Below are positions 1 to 7,855 of a stretch of 64,000 nt of DNA, piece after piece. How positions within the stretch are numbered: position 1 is the stretch's first letter; each line of letters opens with the position of its first letter. The translations under genes were made by a program, and so were the position numbers. The DNA comes from Flavobacteriaceae bacterium EG-1. Its GTDB lineage: Bacteria > Bacteroidota > Bacteroidia > Flavobacteriales > Flavobacteriaceae. The notes below the pieces were generated by a model, which ran no database searches, had not been told where the DNA came from, and was given only the letters and a program-made list of their open reading frames with translations. The DNA lies in NCBI RefSeq assembly GCF_009649685.1, contig NZ_WJPK01000002.1, positions 474,202 to 538,201 of the forward strand, given 5' to 3'.

Positions 1-1
1 T

Positions 2-352
2 GAAGCAGTACATGATATGACCAAAAAATTAGCTAAAGAATATGGTCTTCTGTATGACCTGAGTAAATTTAATGTTGAAAGACCAAAATACGATGCTACT
101 CCAAAAACTTACGAGGGTAGATTAAAAAGCTTTCTTGATATGCTAGACACTTTACAGCCTAACAAAACATATATTTATGTTGAACATCCAGGAATAGACA
201 ATCAAGAATTGCAAGCAATCTCACATATAGGATACGAAGATGTTGCCAAACATAGACAAGATGTAACTTCAATTTTCACTAGCAAAATAGTAAAAGACAA
301 AATATTAGAAAAAGGCATTAAACTTATTAGTTATAAAGATATTATTAAATAA
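2..352 (+). CDS. YdjC/ChbG-type carbohydrate deacetylase, C-terminal part (5' truncated by window edge)
   Basis: The reading frame is already open at the first codon of the window, so only about the last 117 residues are present; the ATG at position 17 is internal. The fragment shows the tail typical of the YdjC/ChbG/HpnK polysaccharide-deacetylase-like family: a strand ending in YVEHPG, a conserved 'IGYEDVAKHRQD' stretch, and the end 'GIKLISYKDI'. Members of this family remove acetyl groups from oligosaccharides such as chitobiose using a metal centre; the metal-binding N-terminal half lies outside the window, so activity cannot be judged. A bidirectional hairpin follows at 369-400. Confidence 0.7.
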   Translation, partial: EAVHDMTKKLAKEYGLLYDLSKFNVERPKYDATPKTYEGRLKSFLDMLDTLQPNKTYIYVEHPGIDNQELQAISHIGYEDVAKHRQDVTSIFTSKIVKDKILEKGIKLISYKDIIK

Positions 353-368
353 TTCTGTACTCATAAAA

Positions 369-400
369 TATAAAAGCCAGTCAATAAACTAGCTTTTATA
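369..400. terminator. Bidirectional hairpin terminator between converging genes
   Basis: Arms TATAAAAGC (369-377) and GCTTTTATA (392-400) with a short inner AGT/ACT pairing. It sits in the 70-bp gap between the plus-strand deacetylase end and the minus-strand enolase-family end, A/T-rich on both sides, so it can serve both. Confidence 0.7.
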
Positions 401-422
401 TTAGTTGAAGACATTTATACCG

Positions 423-1811
423 CTATATTTCCTTAAACAAATCAGTATAATGTTGCGATGGAAGTAGTATTCCTCCACTTTCATCATAAAATGATTGCCC
501 CGTATTATACACACCATTTTTTGTTTGCGTCCATTCTGCACCTGCTTTAGGGTGGTAAGACACCATTCTATCCCAATCATTATAAAATTGATGACCATTT
601 GTTTCTAATAATCCTATATCCATCATAGGCAATGGTGCCAAACGAGCTGCAATCGATTTGTTCCAATCTACTAGAATCGGATTAACAGTTAAATCTGCAC
701 TAAAACAAGGCACTTTGCGCTCATGACAAGCCTGTACAATTTTCATTGTCATACTTAAGGTCTTCGCAATGGCCTTTACGACAATTGTACCATAGCCTTG
801 TTCCATTCTAACAACAGCATCTTCAACTGCATGTGCACTTTCATCAGCTGCAATTGTAACCCCTAAATCGCCCACAAAAGATTCATCAGTTAAAGCCAGC
901 GGTTCTTCGATTACTGCTATTTGATCGAACGCACCTATTTTTTTTGCATGATCTAAAAACCGTAAAAGTGTTTCTTTAGATTCGTACCGTCCGTTAGGAT
1001 CAACATAATATGGAATTTTACCATCTCTAGTATGGGGTGTTTCGTAATGCCCAATGTTTTTGTGAACATTGGTTAAGAATTCCATATCCTTAGCCAACAT
1101 TTCTTTTTGAGTACCCTTAGCACCCATTTTTAATTTCATAATAAAATAACCTTCATCGGCAGCAGTTTTTATTTTTTCAATTTCTGTACCTACTGGAAAT
1201 GAAGGAATACTTGCCACTTTCTCATGTTTATGTGATAATCCAGGGCGATACTTCTCTGGTATCATTTCATCGAAATTTCTCATTTTATTTTCATGAGCAT
1301 ATAACAACCAAGCTGCATTATCCACAGCCACTAAAGAATTAAGTGCAAAGGTTTTTCTTAGATCTGCTTCTCCAGTTATTTTCTTACCATATTCATGTAC
1401 TTCTGGTAAAATTTCATCGAGCAATTTAATTGGATCCGTAAAAGAACGGCCTTTAATTATTTGCAATGCCCGTTCACTTAATGCGAACATTAAAGCATTA
1501 GCTCCGTTCTCGGAGTGCGCACGTGCAACCCTACCATCAGACCACAAAGGACTTTGTGTTCCAAGACCAACTTTTGAGATACCAGAATCACTTTGCAACC
1601 AAGCAGCAGATTGCCAGAGTTGCGTAACCGCTCCGCCTCCAAAACGATAAGGCGTAAGTGACTCCCTTTCAAAATTTGAGTTCGTATTATTTATCGTAAT
1701 TTTTGTTTGCATATTTCTTGCTTTAATTGATGCCTTCATAGTCATAGGTAGTCCCATCGAACTTAGTACCGTAGCTGCGGAAGTCTTATTAATAAATTCT
1801 CTACGCTTCAT
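423..1811 (-). CDS. Enolase-superfamily (mandelate racemase/muconate-lactonizing type) enzyme with Tat-like signal
   Basis: A 462-aa protein with a twin-Arg type leader (KRREFINKTSAATVL, residues 2-16), suggesting folded export. The barrel part has the enolase-superfamily signature: KLK at 226-228 (catalytic KxK), metal ligands at D271 (YYVDPNGRY), E302/E303 (IEEP) and D323/E324 (ADES), and a Lys at 346 or 350. Such enzymes abstract a proton next to a carboxylate to racemise, epimerise or dehydrate acid sugars and related acids; the substrate cannot be read from sequence. It lies 42 bp downstream of the cytochrome c/beta-propeller lipoprotein on the same strand, so the two are probably co-transcribed and may form an extracytoplasmic oxidation/isomerisation pair (inference). 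Confidence 0.8.
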   Translation of the reverse strand: MKRREFINKTSAATVLSSMGLPMTMKASIKARNMQTKITINNTNSNFERESLTPYRFGGGAVTQLWQSAAWLQSDSGISKVGLGTQSPLWSDGRVARAHSENGANALMFALSERALQIIKGRSFTDPIKLLDEILPEVHEYGKKITGEADLRKTFALNSLVAVDNAAWLLYAHENKMRNFDEMIPEKYRPGLSHKHEKVASIPSFPVGTEIEKIKTAADEGYFIMKLKMGAKGTQKEMLAKDMEFLTNVHKNIGHYETPHTRDGKIPYYVDPNGRYESKETLLRFLDHAKKIGAFDQIAVIEEPLALTDESFVGDLGVTIAADESAHAVEDAVVRMEQGYGTIVVKAIAKTLSMTMKIVQACHERKVPCFSADLTVNPILVDWNKSIAARLAPLPMMDIGLLETNGHQFYNDWDRMVSYHPKAGAEWTQTKNGVYNTGQSFYDESGGILLPSQHYTDLFKEI

Positions 1812-1853
1812 AAATCTTTTGTTTTCATAGGATCATCAATACTTATAAATTTT

Positions 1854-4187
1854 TTATTTTGGAATGGCATTTAAAGTGTACCAGGCCTCTGTCGACCATA
1901 GCTTTTGATTTTCTACACTTTGTAAATCGACGGGAGTCCTTAAATATACAACATGTTCTTTTTTTAGTCCCGGAAGTTCTAAATATAGTTTTGTTCTATT
2001 TTCGGAGAGCTTCATTTTAGTAACTTTCAATCGCTCCAAATCCATTTTGGGCCCACCATAGTTTTTTGTTGGCTTATACCACCATTGTGATATAAAAAAA
2101 GTAGAAGGGTCAATTTCCGAATTATTCTTTAAAGGCTGCGTAAACTCAATCTCAAAACCTTTTGGCTTAGCCCTTACTGCTAACATTTCAAATGTTGATT
2201 TACCGTTGTACTTTATACTTTGCAGACCATATTTAGTTTCTTTCCATGTCCATCCACCAACCATTCCTACTTCTCCAATATATAGCGCACCATCTGGCCC
2301 CCAACACAATCGGTTTACACCTGCCGCTAAACCTTGAGTAAAACGAAAGACGGCTCCTTGATAATTACCATTTATTTTTTCAATGAAATCACGTTTTATA
2401 CCTCCATGACAAACATCTCCATGAAGCATTTGCCCTTTATAAGGCCCATCTTTCATTAAAATTGGCTCAGATGGTGAATTAGCAATTTCTGTTCCTGGTA
2501 ACCAAAGCGTTGGAGAAACCATTTTTGGGGTACCTTTTAAAGTATCTAAAAGTCCCCAAGCCATGCCATTATACTGTCCCTTTTTAACATGAATGAGTTT
2601 ATTACCCGGCAACCATTGCCCTTGATTATCTGTGACAAAAAGTTCACCATCAACACCCAAACCTATTCCATTGGGCGTTCGCAATCCATAATCAAGAGAC
2701 TCATAACTACCATCCATTCCTATTTTTATCGTTCTACCTCGATCAAGTTTTTGTTTTTCACTCTTTAATAGCCTCATTGCCATTGATAGTGTAGCATAAA
2801 AATATCCTTTCTCATAAACTAGGCCGAATGCAAATTCATGAAAATCTTCAGTAACTTGCCATGTATTACAAATTGCTTTGTATTCATCAATTACTTCATC
2901 ACCATCATGATCTATCAACTGAGTAAGTTCATGTTTTTGTAAAACGAATATATTTCCATCAACAACCTCAATACCAAGCGGTTCATGTAAACCTTTAGCT
3001 ATTCTTTTAGTTGTAATTTCCGAGCTATCGCCATTTTGAAATCCATCGAGAATGTAGACACCGCCTTCGGTATCCCATGTCGTATACAACAATCTACCAT
3101 CCGGTAAAAAAGCTAAACCACCTACTTTTGGTTGTAATGTAGGTCCGTGCAAAGTAGCTAAATTATAACTTGGATGAACCGATTCTAAGGGTGCTCCATT
3201 CCCAGGAGAAACACGATATTTTTCAGCCGAAATTGTAAAATCTCGAACAAAAGGTTTATTTGCTGTTGAATCTTCTTTCGTTTTCAGTTGAAAAATATAT
3301 TCCAACATTTCGCCTATTTCTGAATCTTCAAACTGTGGATGTGGATTCATTACATTATCACCCCAAGCACCCGAACCACCCTGTTGTACTTTTTTTATTA
3401 GTTGCTGAATAGTGTTCTGATTATTAGGATAACGTTGTGCAATTTGCATAAATGAAGGTCCAACATCTGCTTTTTCAATTTGGTGGCACGTAAAACAATC
3501 ACTTTCTTCCATCCATAGCCTCCCTAAATGATCATAAGAAGACTTTAAATCTGGTGCAACCGGCTCCGGAACATCACCAAAATAATTTGTTTTTACGGTA
3601 ATTTCGTTGGAAGCCAACTCAAAAGAATCATTTCCTTGCACTAAAATAATGGACACCCCATTGGGTACTTGTTCTGTTTTAAACCATCTTTCGAGCCCAG
3701 ATCTTCCTTGAGAATCTTTAATATACTCCGGACGTTCTTTTACCAATAAAGAATCTCCACTCAATAAGATTAGGCTATATTCTAGATAAATCTGATTATC
3801 TCGAAAAGAATAACCTCTATTAATAATTTTTAAACTTTCCTTTTTACCGTTTCGCAAAACCGCCCAATGCTGTTGCAACAAACTATCAGAAATAAAAGCA
3901 GTACCCCATGATGTAGGCTGGATATTTTTTTTTGAAGTATAAGGTGCTCCTTCCATAGAAATACCACCCTTCCATGCCTTGTGGAGAATGGATTTTGAAA
4001 GGTCATACGCAATAAAAAGTTGAGAATCTAATGCGATGGTCAGCATTCTAGGCTTTTTATCTAATACAGAGCGAAATGCCCACACATCCATTGGCCTTTG
4101 AATATTATGCTTTACTCGTTGTTCACAAGCCGAGTTTACACATAATATTAAAATACTTATTAAAAGAATTTTGGTGCTAAATTTCAT
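1854..4187 (-). CDS. Lipoprotein with cytochrome c domain and C-terminal beta-propeller
   Basis: A 777-aa protein with an N-terminal lipoprotein-like signal ending at Cys21 (NSAC; Asn at -3 is atypical, so lipidation is probable rather than certain). Residues about 205-305 hold a class I cytochrome c: haem site CFTCH at 231-235 and a likely axial Met280 in WGDNVMNPHP. Residues about 325-690 resemble the beta-propeller of glucose/sorbosone-type dehydrogenases or NHL propellers (repeated 'GLAFLPDGRLLY', 'GIEVVDGNIFV', 'GPDGALYIGE' strands), followed by a beta-rich C-terminal domain. It is probably a periplasmic or outer-membrane redox protein; no substrate is evident. A 23-bp palindrome overlaps its start codon. 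Upstream gene of a two-gene operon with the enolase-family enzyme. Confidence 0.75.
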   Translation of the reverse strand: MKFSTKILLISILILCVNSACEQRVKHNIQRPMDVWAFRSVLDKKPRMLTIALDSQLFIAYDLSKSILHKAWKGGISMEGAPYTSKKNIQPTSWGTAFISDSLLQQHWAVLRNGKKESLKIINRGYSFRDNQIYLEYSLILLSGDSLLVKERPEYIKDSQGRSGLERWFKTEQVPNGVSIILVQGNDSFELASNEITVKTNYFGDVPEPVAPDLKSSYDHLGRLWMEESDCFTCHQIEKADVGPSFMQIAQRYPNNQNTIQQLIKKVQQGGSGAWGDNVMNPHPQFEDSEIGEMLEYIFQLKTKEDSTANKPFVRDFTISAEKYRVSPGNGAPLESVHPSYNLATLHGPTLQPKVGGLAFLPDGRLLYTTWDTEGGVYILDGFQNGDSSEITTKRIAKGLHEPLGIEVVDGNIFVLQKHELTQLIDHDGDEVIDEYKAICNTWQVTEDFHEFAFGLVYEKGYFYATLSMAMRLLKSEKQKLDRGRTIKIGMDGSYESLDYGLRTPNGIGLGVDGELFVTDNQGQWLPGNKLIHVKKGQYNGMAWGLLDTLKGTPKMVSPTLWLPGTEIANSPSEPILMKDGPYKGQMLHGDVCHGGIKRDFIEKINGNYQGAVFRFTQGLAAGVNRLCWGPDGALYIGEVGMVGGWTWKETKYGLQSIKYNGKSTFEMLAVRAKPKGFEIEFTQPLKNNSEIDPSTFFISQWWYKPTKNYGGPKMDLERLKVTKMKLSENRTKLYLELPGLKKEHVVYLRTPVDLQSVENQKLWSTEAWYTLNAIPK

Positions 4188-4208
4188 ACCTTCTTTGAAA
4201 GAAGGTAT
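4186..4208 (-). promoter_or_regulatory. 23-bp perfect palindrome across the start codon
   Basis: Arms ATACCTTCTTT (4186-4196) and AAAGAAGGTAT (4198-4208) around one central base. The right edge of the gene's ATG (4185-4187) lies inside the left arm. It could be an operator for a dimeric regulator or, in the mRNA, a 9-bp hairpin with a 5-nt loop directly abutting the start codon. Confidence 0.6.
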
Positions 4209-4368
4209 AAGTTATTCAATAATAATTAAACTAACTCTATTGGGCTATTTTTATCACTTAGTATTTATAAATTTCGAAATTTTAAACAAATCACAAGATA
4301 CTTTAGAGACAGGAATATGTACAGAAGTAAATTATATCGCTGGTTAGCAATAACGTTTAAAACAAAAA

Positions 4369-4390
4369 AAGCCAGTCTTTAGACTGGCTT
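4369..4390 (-). terminator. Orphaned native tRNA-Asn terminator
   Basis: Perfect 9-bp hairpin AAGCCAGTC / GACTGGCTT with a 4-nt loop, preceded by A7 on the plus strand (a T tract when read on the minus strand). It stands directly downstream of the displaced tRNA-Asn 3' end at 4395-4450, so it is most likely the original terminator of the tRNA gene before the element inserted. Confidence 0.65.
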
Positions 4391-4400
4391 ATTTGCTCCT

Positions 4401-4450
4401 CCTCTTGGGCTCGAACCAAGGACCCTCTGATTAACAGTCAGATGCTCTAA
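4401..4450 (-). repeat. Left attachment site: displaced 3' end of tRNA-Asn
   Basis: Identical to 22872-22921 and covers anticodon arm, variable region, T arm and part of the acceptor. It has no D arm or 5' acceptor strand, so it is not a tRNA gene. Just outside the repeat its acceptor bases read AGGAGGA on the minus strand, which pair perfectly with the TCCTCCT 5' end of the tRNA at 22940; this marks it as the original host 3' end. Confidence 0.88.
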
Positions 4451-4708
4451 TTATCTAATTTTCAATCAGTCGCAACCTGCAATAACTTCCAATGGCACCT
4501 TTACAATAAGTATGTACTCCTTTTTCTACACCTTTTCAATCCTTTTTATATAAAAAAAGCTTTCAAAACTATACACTATAATCGTTATGAACCTTTACCC
4601 GAATTCTATATGTTTATCCAAAATTCGCTGCAAACCTATATATAGAAAAACAACCTAAATCGGATAAGCTGAAATCTTAAACTGTTATACTACCTCCGAG
4701 AATGAAAC
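4451..4708. other. Left terminal non-coding region of the element
   Basis: 258 bp without a convincing gene. It holds two integrase-arm-like heptamers, GTACTCC at 4514-4520 and CTACACC at 4526-4532, 12 bp apart, matching the pair at 22686/22698 near the other end. It also holds a 54-bp symmetric motif at 4614-4667. Both are described separately. Confidence 0.6.
4614..4667. repeat. Symmetric 54-bp motif, copy 1
   Basis: TTATCC, 16 bp, CTATATATAG, 16 bp, GGATAA: a dyad with a palindromic centre. A second copy with exactly the same spacing is at 18816-18869. The intervening 16-bp stretches differ between copies, so what is conserved is the pattern of contact sites. It lies 41 bp downstream of the 3' end of the left minus-strand cassette. 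Confidence 0.65.
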
Positions 4709-5158
4709 TTACACCAAAGACCAATATACCTCCTTAAACTTCGAAAGGTGTTTAATTTCCTCTTTTGGTAGAACAACCTCCATAGTAACATACGGCTCTT
4801 TACGGGTGGCTATCTTAATGCTCTCCTCCAACGATAATATACCCTCTCCTAAATTACGGTGATTATAGAACCATTGTTTAAGCAGACCTTTATCTCCTTT
4901 CCTATTTTCATACTCCAAAAGCGCATTAACAAGCTTATCTTTTTGTTCTAACAACTGACCTACCTGCCAAACTCTATAATACATTTCTGCAAAGATGCAG
5001 TCGTCATTTCTAGTCTGGCAAACACAAGGGAACATATGTGTGCTCTGGTCTTTATTCCATCTACTCCATTTATAACACTCTGTCTCTTTTATGGAAGAAC
5101 TAAACTTATAGTAGTTAGCCTTTAACCAATCTTGAATACTACTAATCTCTGTAATCAT
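4709..5158 (-). CDS. Hypothetical protein of the element's left cassette
   Basis: A 149-aa soluble protein that I do not recognise. It has four Cys in the first third (C28, C45, C47, C54; the middle ones as CVC) that could bind metal or form disulfides, a mixed-charge helical middle, and no signal peptide or membrane segment. It is the last gene of a three-gene minus-strand cassette with 27 bp to the gene before it, so it is probably co-expressed with the 2-TM protein and the lipoprotein. Confidence 0.55.
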   Translation of the reverse strand: MITEISSIQDWLKANYYKFSSSIKETECYKWSRWNKDQSTHMFPCVCQTRNDDCIFAEMYYRVWQVGQLLEQKDKLVNALLEYENRKGDKGLLKQWFYNHRNLGEGILSLEESIKIATRKEPYVTMEVVLPKEEIKHLSKFKEVYWSLV

Positions 5159-5185
5159 AGCTTTGGGTAACTTTTCTTTCTAGCT

Positions 5186-5467
5186 CTACTTGTTGTTTTT
5201 TAATCTTCCATAAGCAATATCGATAAAAAACAATAATATCCCCAACCCGAGAGGAATAAACTGCAACCACGAAATAGTAATCTTTGCACCTGTATCCTCA
5301 TCAACACAGCGGAGACCAAGGATAGCACAGAAAAACATTTGGACTAGAGGGACTACTATTAATAACAATCCAAAAAACGCAAGCAACATACCTAACTGCA
5401 TTAAACATCCTCCGCTCCCTATGGACTCTTTAGTTGTTAGCCTACGCCTAATTTCCTTGAACTTCAT
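5186..5467 (-). CDS. Small two-TM membrane protein
   Basis: A 93-aa protein with a basic N-terminus (KFKEIRRRL), a first hydrophobic span at about 22-50 and a second at about 66-83, and a basic tail. The topology suggests both ends inside the cytoplasm. No family recognised. It starts 12 bp after the lipoprotein gene and is followed closely by the 149-aa protein, so it is the middle gene of the element's left cassette. A role as membrane partner of the neighbouring lipoprotein is only a guess. Confidence 0.55.
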   Translation of the reverse strand: MKFKEIRRRLTTKESIGSGGCLMQLGMLLAFFGLLLIVVPLVQMFFCAILGLRCVDEDTGAKITISWLQFIPLGLGILLFFIDIAYGRLKNNK

Positions 5468-5479
5468 ATTCGCAAGAAT

Positions 5480-6214
5480 TTAATTCACAGTATAACTATC
5501 CGATGAAATTTCATAAATGAAAGTTTCACCGATGCCTATAGAGAAATCACCCTTTGTAAAGATGATATTACCACTACTATCTTTAATTTCTATGAGTTCA
5601 ACACTTGCCTGACTCTCCGTATTCGTTTCATACTTGAAGCCTACCTTATCAAATGCAGTTAACGTATAGTACTCCCCACTAAACAAATTAGAGGTTACAA
5701 CTTCAGAATTCAATTCTCCATCAGCATCATCGGTATAGTAAGTCGTTTCTAAAGAGTATTCTCCATAAGGTCCTTGGTATCCACCACTAAAATAAATTTC
5801 AAACTCTTCTGCTCTTGCAGGGCATGGTTCGCATTCCTTATACATTATAGTAACTCGTGTATTATCATCGTAATCCGTTCTTTGGATTTTAAAATCATCT
5901 TCAAATTCTATAATATGCTTTAAATCAGGGTTCTCCTGCCAACCATCATAAGTTTCATCAGGGTCTGGATAAAACTCGATTAATACATTATTATCTATGA
6001 CCTCCCAAACTCCATCATAATCCTTTTCGCTGTTATGATATACTGATGTACCATCTTCATTGTACGTAAACCATTTATCCTCATAATCCGTTGTGGGGTA
6101 CCACACCCCTACTAACCTTTGTTCCGTTTCATTTAAGTTAGAAGATGAACTCTCTTCTTTACTGCACCCGACTAATGTGAAAACAGCTATTAATGCTAAA
6201 AAAATATGTTTCAT
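5480..6214 (-). CDS. Lipoprotein with lipocalin-like N-terminal domain
   Basis: A 244-aa protein with a clear lipoprotein signal (FTLVGC, Cys17) and an acidic, Ser-rich linker. Residues about 30-125 carry the 'LVGVWYPTT...DGVWEVIDNNVL' pattern of Bacteroidota lipocalin-like lipoproteins: two GVW strands at 36-38 and 68-70. A CEPC pair at about 128-131 leads into a second beta-rich domain of unknown type. First gene of the minus-strand cassette; its promoter must lie in the 82-bp divergent gap shared with the XRE regulator, where phased GCCATA repeats occur. Lipoproteins of this kind on integrated elements are often surface exclusion or immunity factors, but nothing here proves that. Confidence 0.65.
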   Translation of the reverse strand: MKHIFLALIAVFTLVGCSKEESSSSNLNETEQRLVGVWYPTTDYEDKWFTYNEDGTSVYHNSEKDYDGVWEVIDNNVLIEFYPDPDETYDGWQENPDLKHIIEFEDDFKIQRTDYDDNTRVTIMYKECEPCPARAEEFEIYFSGGYQGPYGEYSLETTYYTDDADGELNSEVVTSNLFSGEYYTLTAFDKVGFKYETNTESQASVELIEIKDSSGNIIFTKGDFSIGIGETFIYEISSDSYTVN

Positions 6215-6253
6215 AAATAAAATTTTGATTGGTTGTTTTTTAGACTTGTCATA

Positions 6254-6302
6254 TATGGCATAAAGAACGTCGCCATAAATAAGAATATTGCCATAAATGG
6301 CA
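6254..6302. promoter_or_regulatory. Candidate XRE operator: half-sites phased at 18 bp
   Basis: TATGGC at 6254-6259, GCCATA at 6272-6277 and GCCATA at 6290-6295 start exactly 18 bp apart; the last is also part of the palindrome TGCCAT-AA-ATGGCA (6289-6302) that overlaps the start codon of the XRE gene. This is what an autoregulatory site controlling both divergent genes would look like. Confidence 0.55.
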
Positions 6303-6560
6303 GGTAAATTTGAAATAGAATTAAAGCAAAAAAGAGATAATCTACTTCTTTCCTTAGGTAGTCATATACAAACCATAAGAGAAAGTAAGGGCTTATCACA
6401 GGTTGACTTAGCTGCTCGAATGCTTGGTAAGTTTGATACCACCAACATCTCTAGAATAGAATCTGGAAGAACAAACCCCACCATTTTCACGCTATATCGT
6501 ATTGCAACAGCACTAGAAGTGCCATTAGAAAAACTGATGGAAGTGAATACAGACGATTAA
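6297..6560 (+). CDS. XRE-family helix-turn-helix regulator
   Basis: An 87-aa protein whose residues about 18-80 form a typical HTH_3 domain: 'IRESKGLSQVDLAARM', 'NISRIESGRTNPTIFTLYRIATALEVPLEKLM'. It is divergent from the lipoprotein cassette, and its own start codon lies in a palindromic repeat, which suggests that it represses itself and the cassette. Regulators of this size typically control small accessory operons or toxin-antitoxin-like units. Confidence 0.8.
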   Translation: MAGKFEIELKQKRDNLLLSLGSHIQTIRESKGLSQVDLAARMLGKFDTTNISRIESGRTNPTIFTLYRIATALEVPLEKLMEVNTDD

Positions 6561-6653
6561 GTTTCGCTATTAATACCTATCTGTAAAATAGTTCAGGTAG
6601 AAATTTACCCTTAAATAGTAATGTTAATTGCAACACTACGCTTACGTAAAACA

Positions 6654-7088
6654 TTAAAGCTGACAATTATCTGCAAAACTATAGTAGTCATCTTTGGTGA
6701 CAATTAAATGGTCTAGTAGTACCATATCTACTTGCTTTGATGCTTTCTTTACCTTCTCGGTCAATGCAATGTCTGCTTTGCTTGGTTTTAAATTTCCACT
6801 AGGGTGGTTATGTACAAGCACAATATTAGATGCTACGCACTTTAACGCCACACTCAATAGCAACTTCACATCTACAAATGCACCTGAAACTCCACCTTTG
6901 GCTAGCTCATAAACACCTAACAGTTGGTTGTTTCTATTTAACAGAATAACCTTAACTTCTTCTTGCAGTTCAATAGTATCCGCATTCCAATTGGCACGTA
7001 CCATTTCATACAACATACTGCTATTATTATAACTAACTACACTTACTTTTTGGGGTTTGTAAGAAACCTTTATCTCCGATATATTCAT
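6654..7088 (-). CDS. RadC-family JAB/MPN-domain protein
   Basis: A 144-aa protein with the JAMM metal motif of RadC-type proteins: H93-x-H95 in 'LVHNHPSGNLKPSKAD' and D106, plus acidic E42/E43 before strand 'VKVILLNRNNQ'. It lacks the helix-hairpin-helix N-terminus of chromosomal RadC, so it belongs to the short form common on integrated elements and prophages of Bacteroidota. The molecular role of the family is unsettled; association with DNA repair or anti-restriction has been proposed. It is downstream of the 130-aa gene on the same strand, separated by a hairpin. Confidence 0.85.
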   Translation of the reverse strand: MNISEIKVSYKPQKVSVVSYNNSSMLYEMVRANWNADTIELQEEVKVILLNRNNQLLGVYELAKGGVSGAFVDVKLLLSVALKCVASNIVLVHNHPSGNLKPSKADIALTEKVKKASKQVDMVLLDHLIVTKDDYYSFADNCQL

Positions 7089-7103
7089 AATATAAAAAAT
7101 ATA

Positions 7104-7137
7104 AAAGCCACCACCATTTAGATATGGCAGTGGCTTT
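7104..7137 (-). terminator. Hairpin between the 130-aa gene and the RadC gene
   Basis: Arms AAAGCCAC (7104-7111) and GTGGCTTT (7130-7137) with an inner CCAT/ATGG pairing. On the minus strand it follows the 130-aa gene and is trailed by an A/T-rich run, so it is likely a terminator or partial attenuator. Confidence 0.55.
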
Positions 7138-7141
7138 GCAG

Positions 7142-7534
7142 TTAAACTAATTCGTGTACTCCATTAGTACTAAAGGTACTTACCTCTGCCTGCAATTGGG
7201 CTGTAGCAGACTTTTCTATCTTCTTTGGTTCTGGTGCATCTTCTGGTAAGTATGCCCATCTATGTGCCAATGTAATTTCCTCTCCAGTTTCTTTAATAAC
7301 ATACTGGTATGGCTCACATTCTTCTTTTACAATTCTGCCCGCCATTTCCGTTCCTGTTAGTGCGATACAGGTAGCTTCATCAAATGTAGATGAAATAAAT
7401 GCTCTCTTTGCGGTAGCATAATACCTGTTGGTAGTTTGGCTTAATACCATTTCTATACCTCCTTGCAGTTCTAACAAAAAGAAAGGTGTTCCCTCCTCGT
7501 TCACTCTTTCCTTGTAACCAATAATTCTAACCAT
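7142..7534 (-). CDS. Hypothetical protein next to RadC
   Basis: A 130-aa soluble protein that I do not recognise. The first half is beta-rich ('MVRIIGYKERVNEEGTPFFL', 'FISSTFDEATCIALTGTEMAGR'), the second half is acidic and Pro/Lys-rich and probably flexible. No signal peptide or TM. Position upstream of a RadC-type gene on an integrated element suggests a housekeeping or DNA-processing role for the element, but this rests on context only. Confidence 0.55.
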   Translation of the reverse strand: MVRIIGYKERVNEEGTPFFLLELQGGIEMVLSQTTNRYYATAKRAFISSTFDEATCIALTGTEMAGRIVKEECEPYQYVIKETGEEITLAHRWAYLPEDAPEPKKIEKSATAQLQAEVSTFSTNGVHELV

Positions 7535-7855
7535 TGTTTTTAATTTTTTGAATTGAATACTTCCTTACAAAACCAATAGTTTCATGCAGCAGAACAACCT
7601 CAGCTATCACCTTGAGTTTTTTATTCTGTCCGTCAAAAAAGCTATTAATCTTATAAGGGGGCGGGGTGTTTCCCAACCTTAACTTGGGTGGGGGTCTTGC
7701 GAGAGGGTAGTTTGCTCAAAAACAATTGAGGGGTAAAAAAATTTTATAAAATTTTGAAAGAAAGCACTGATAATTTTTTATAAAAACATAATGTAATACA
7801 TTATATTAATAGTTAATTATCTATATTTAAAGCGTCCCCCAGAACATTAGAGAAG
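7535..7855. other. Non-coding control region of the restriction-modification operon
   Basis: 321 bp with no gene. It has an unusually G-rich block at about 7660-7700 (G5CG4, then a CCCAA/TTGGG inverted repeat and G5) in otherwise AT-rich DNA, two TTTTATAAAA palindromes at 7742-7751 and 7776-7785, and a 17-bp palindrome at 7788-7804. It separates divergent transcription units, so promoters for both must lie here; no exact TAnnTTTG box was found. Confidence 0.5.
7788..7804. promoter_or_regulatory. Candidate operator of the RM controller gene
   Basis: Perfect palindrome ATAATGTA-A-TACATTAT, 51 bp before the ATG of the 65-aa XRE protein. Controller proteins of restriction systems bind such dyads upstream of their own gene; here this is inference from position and symmetry. 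Confidence 0.45.

Noticed and set aside
401-598. 65-codon minus-strand ORF at the end of the enolase-family gene
   Set aside because: Alternate frame of the real gene, overlapping its terminator hairpin; no support.
4395-4460. Second tRNA-Asn gene
   Set aside because: Only the anticodon arm to acceptor 3' side is present; the D arm and 5' acceptor strand are replaced by unrelated sequence (after 4450). It is an attachment-site remnant.
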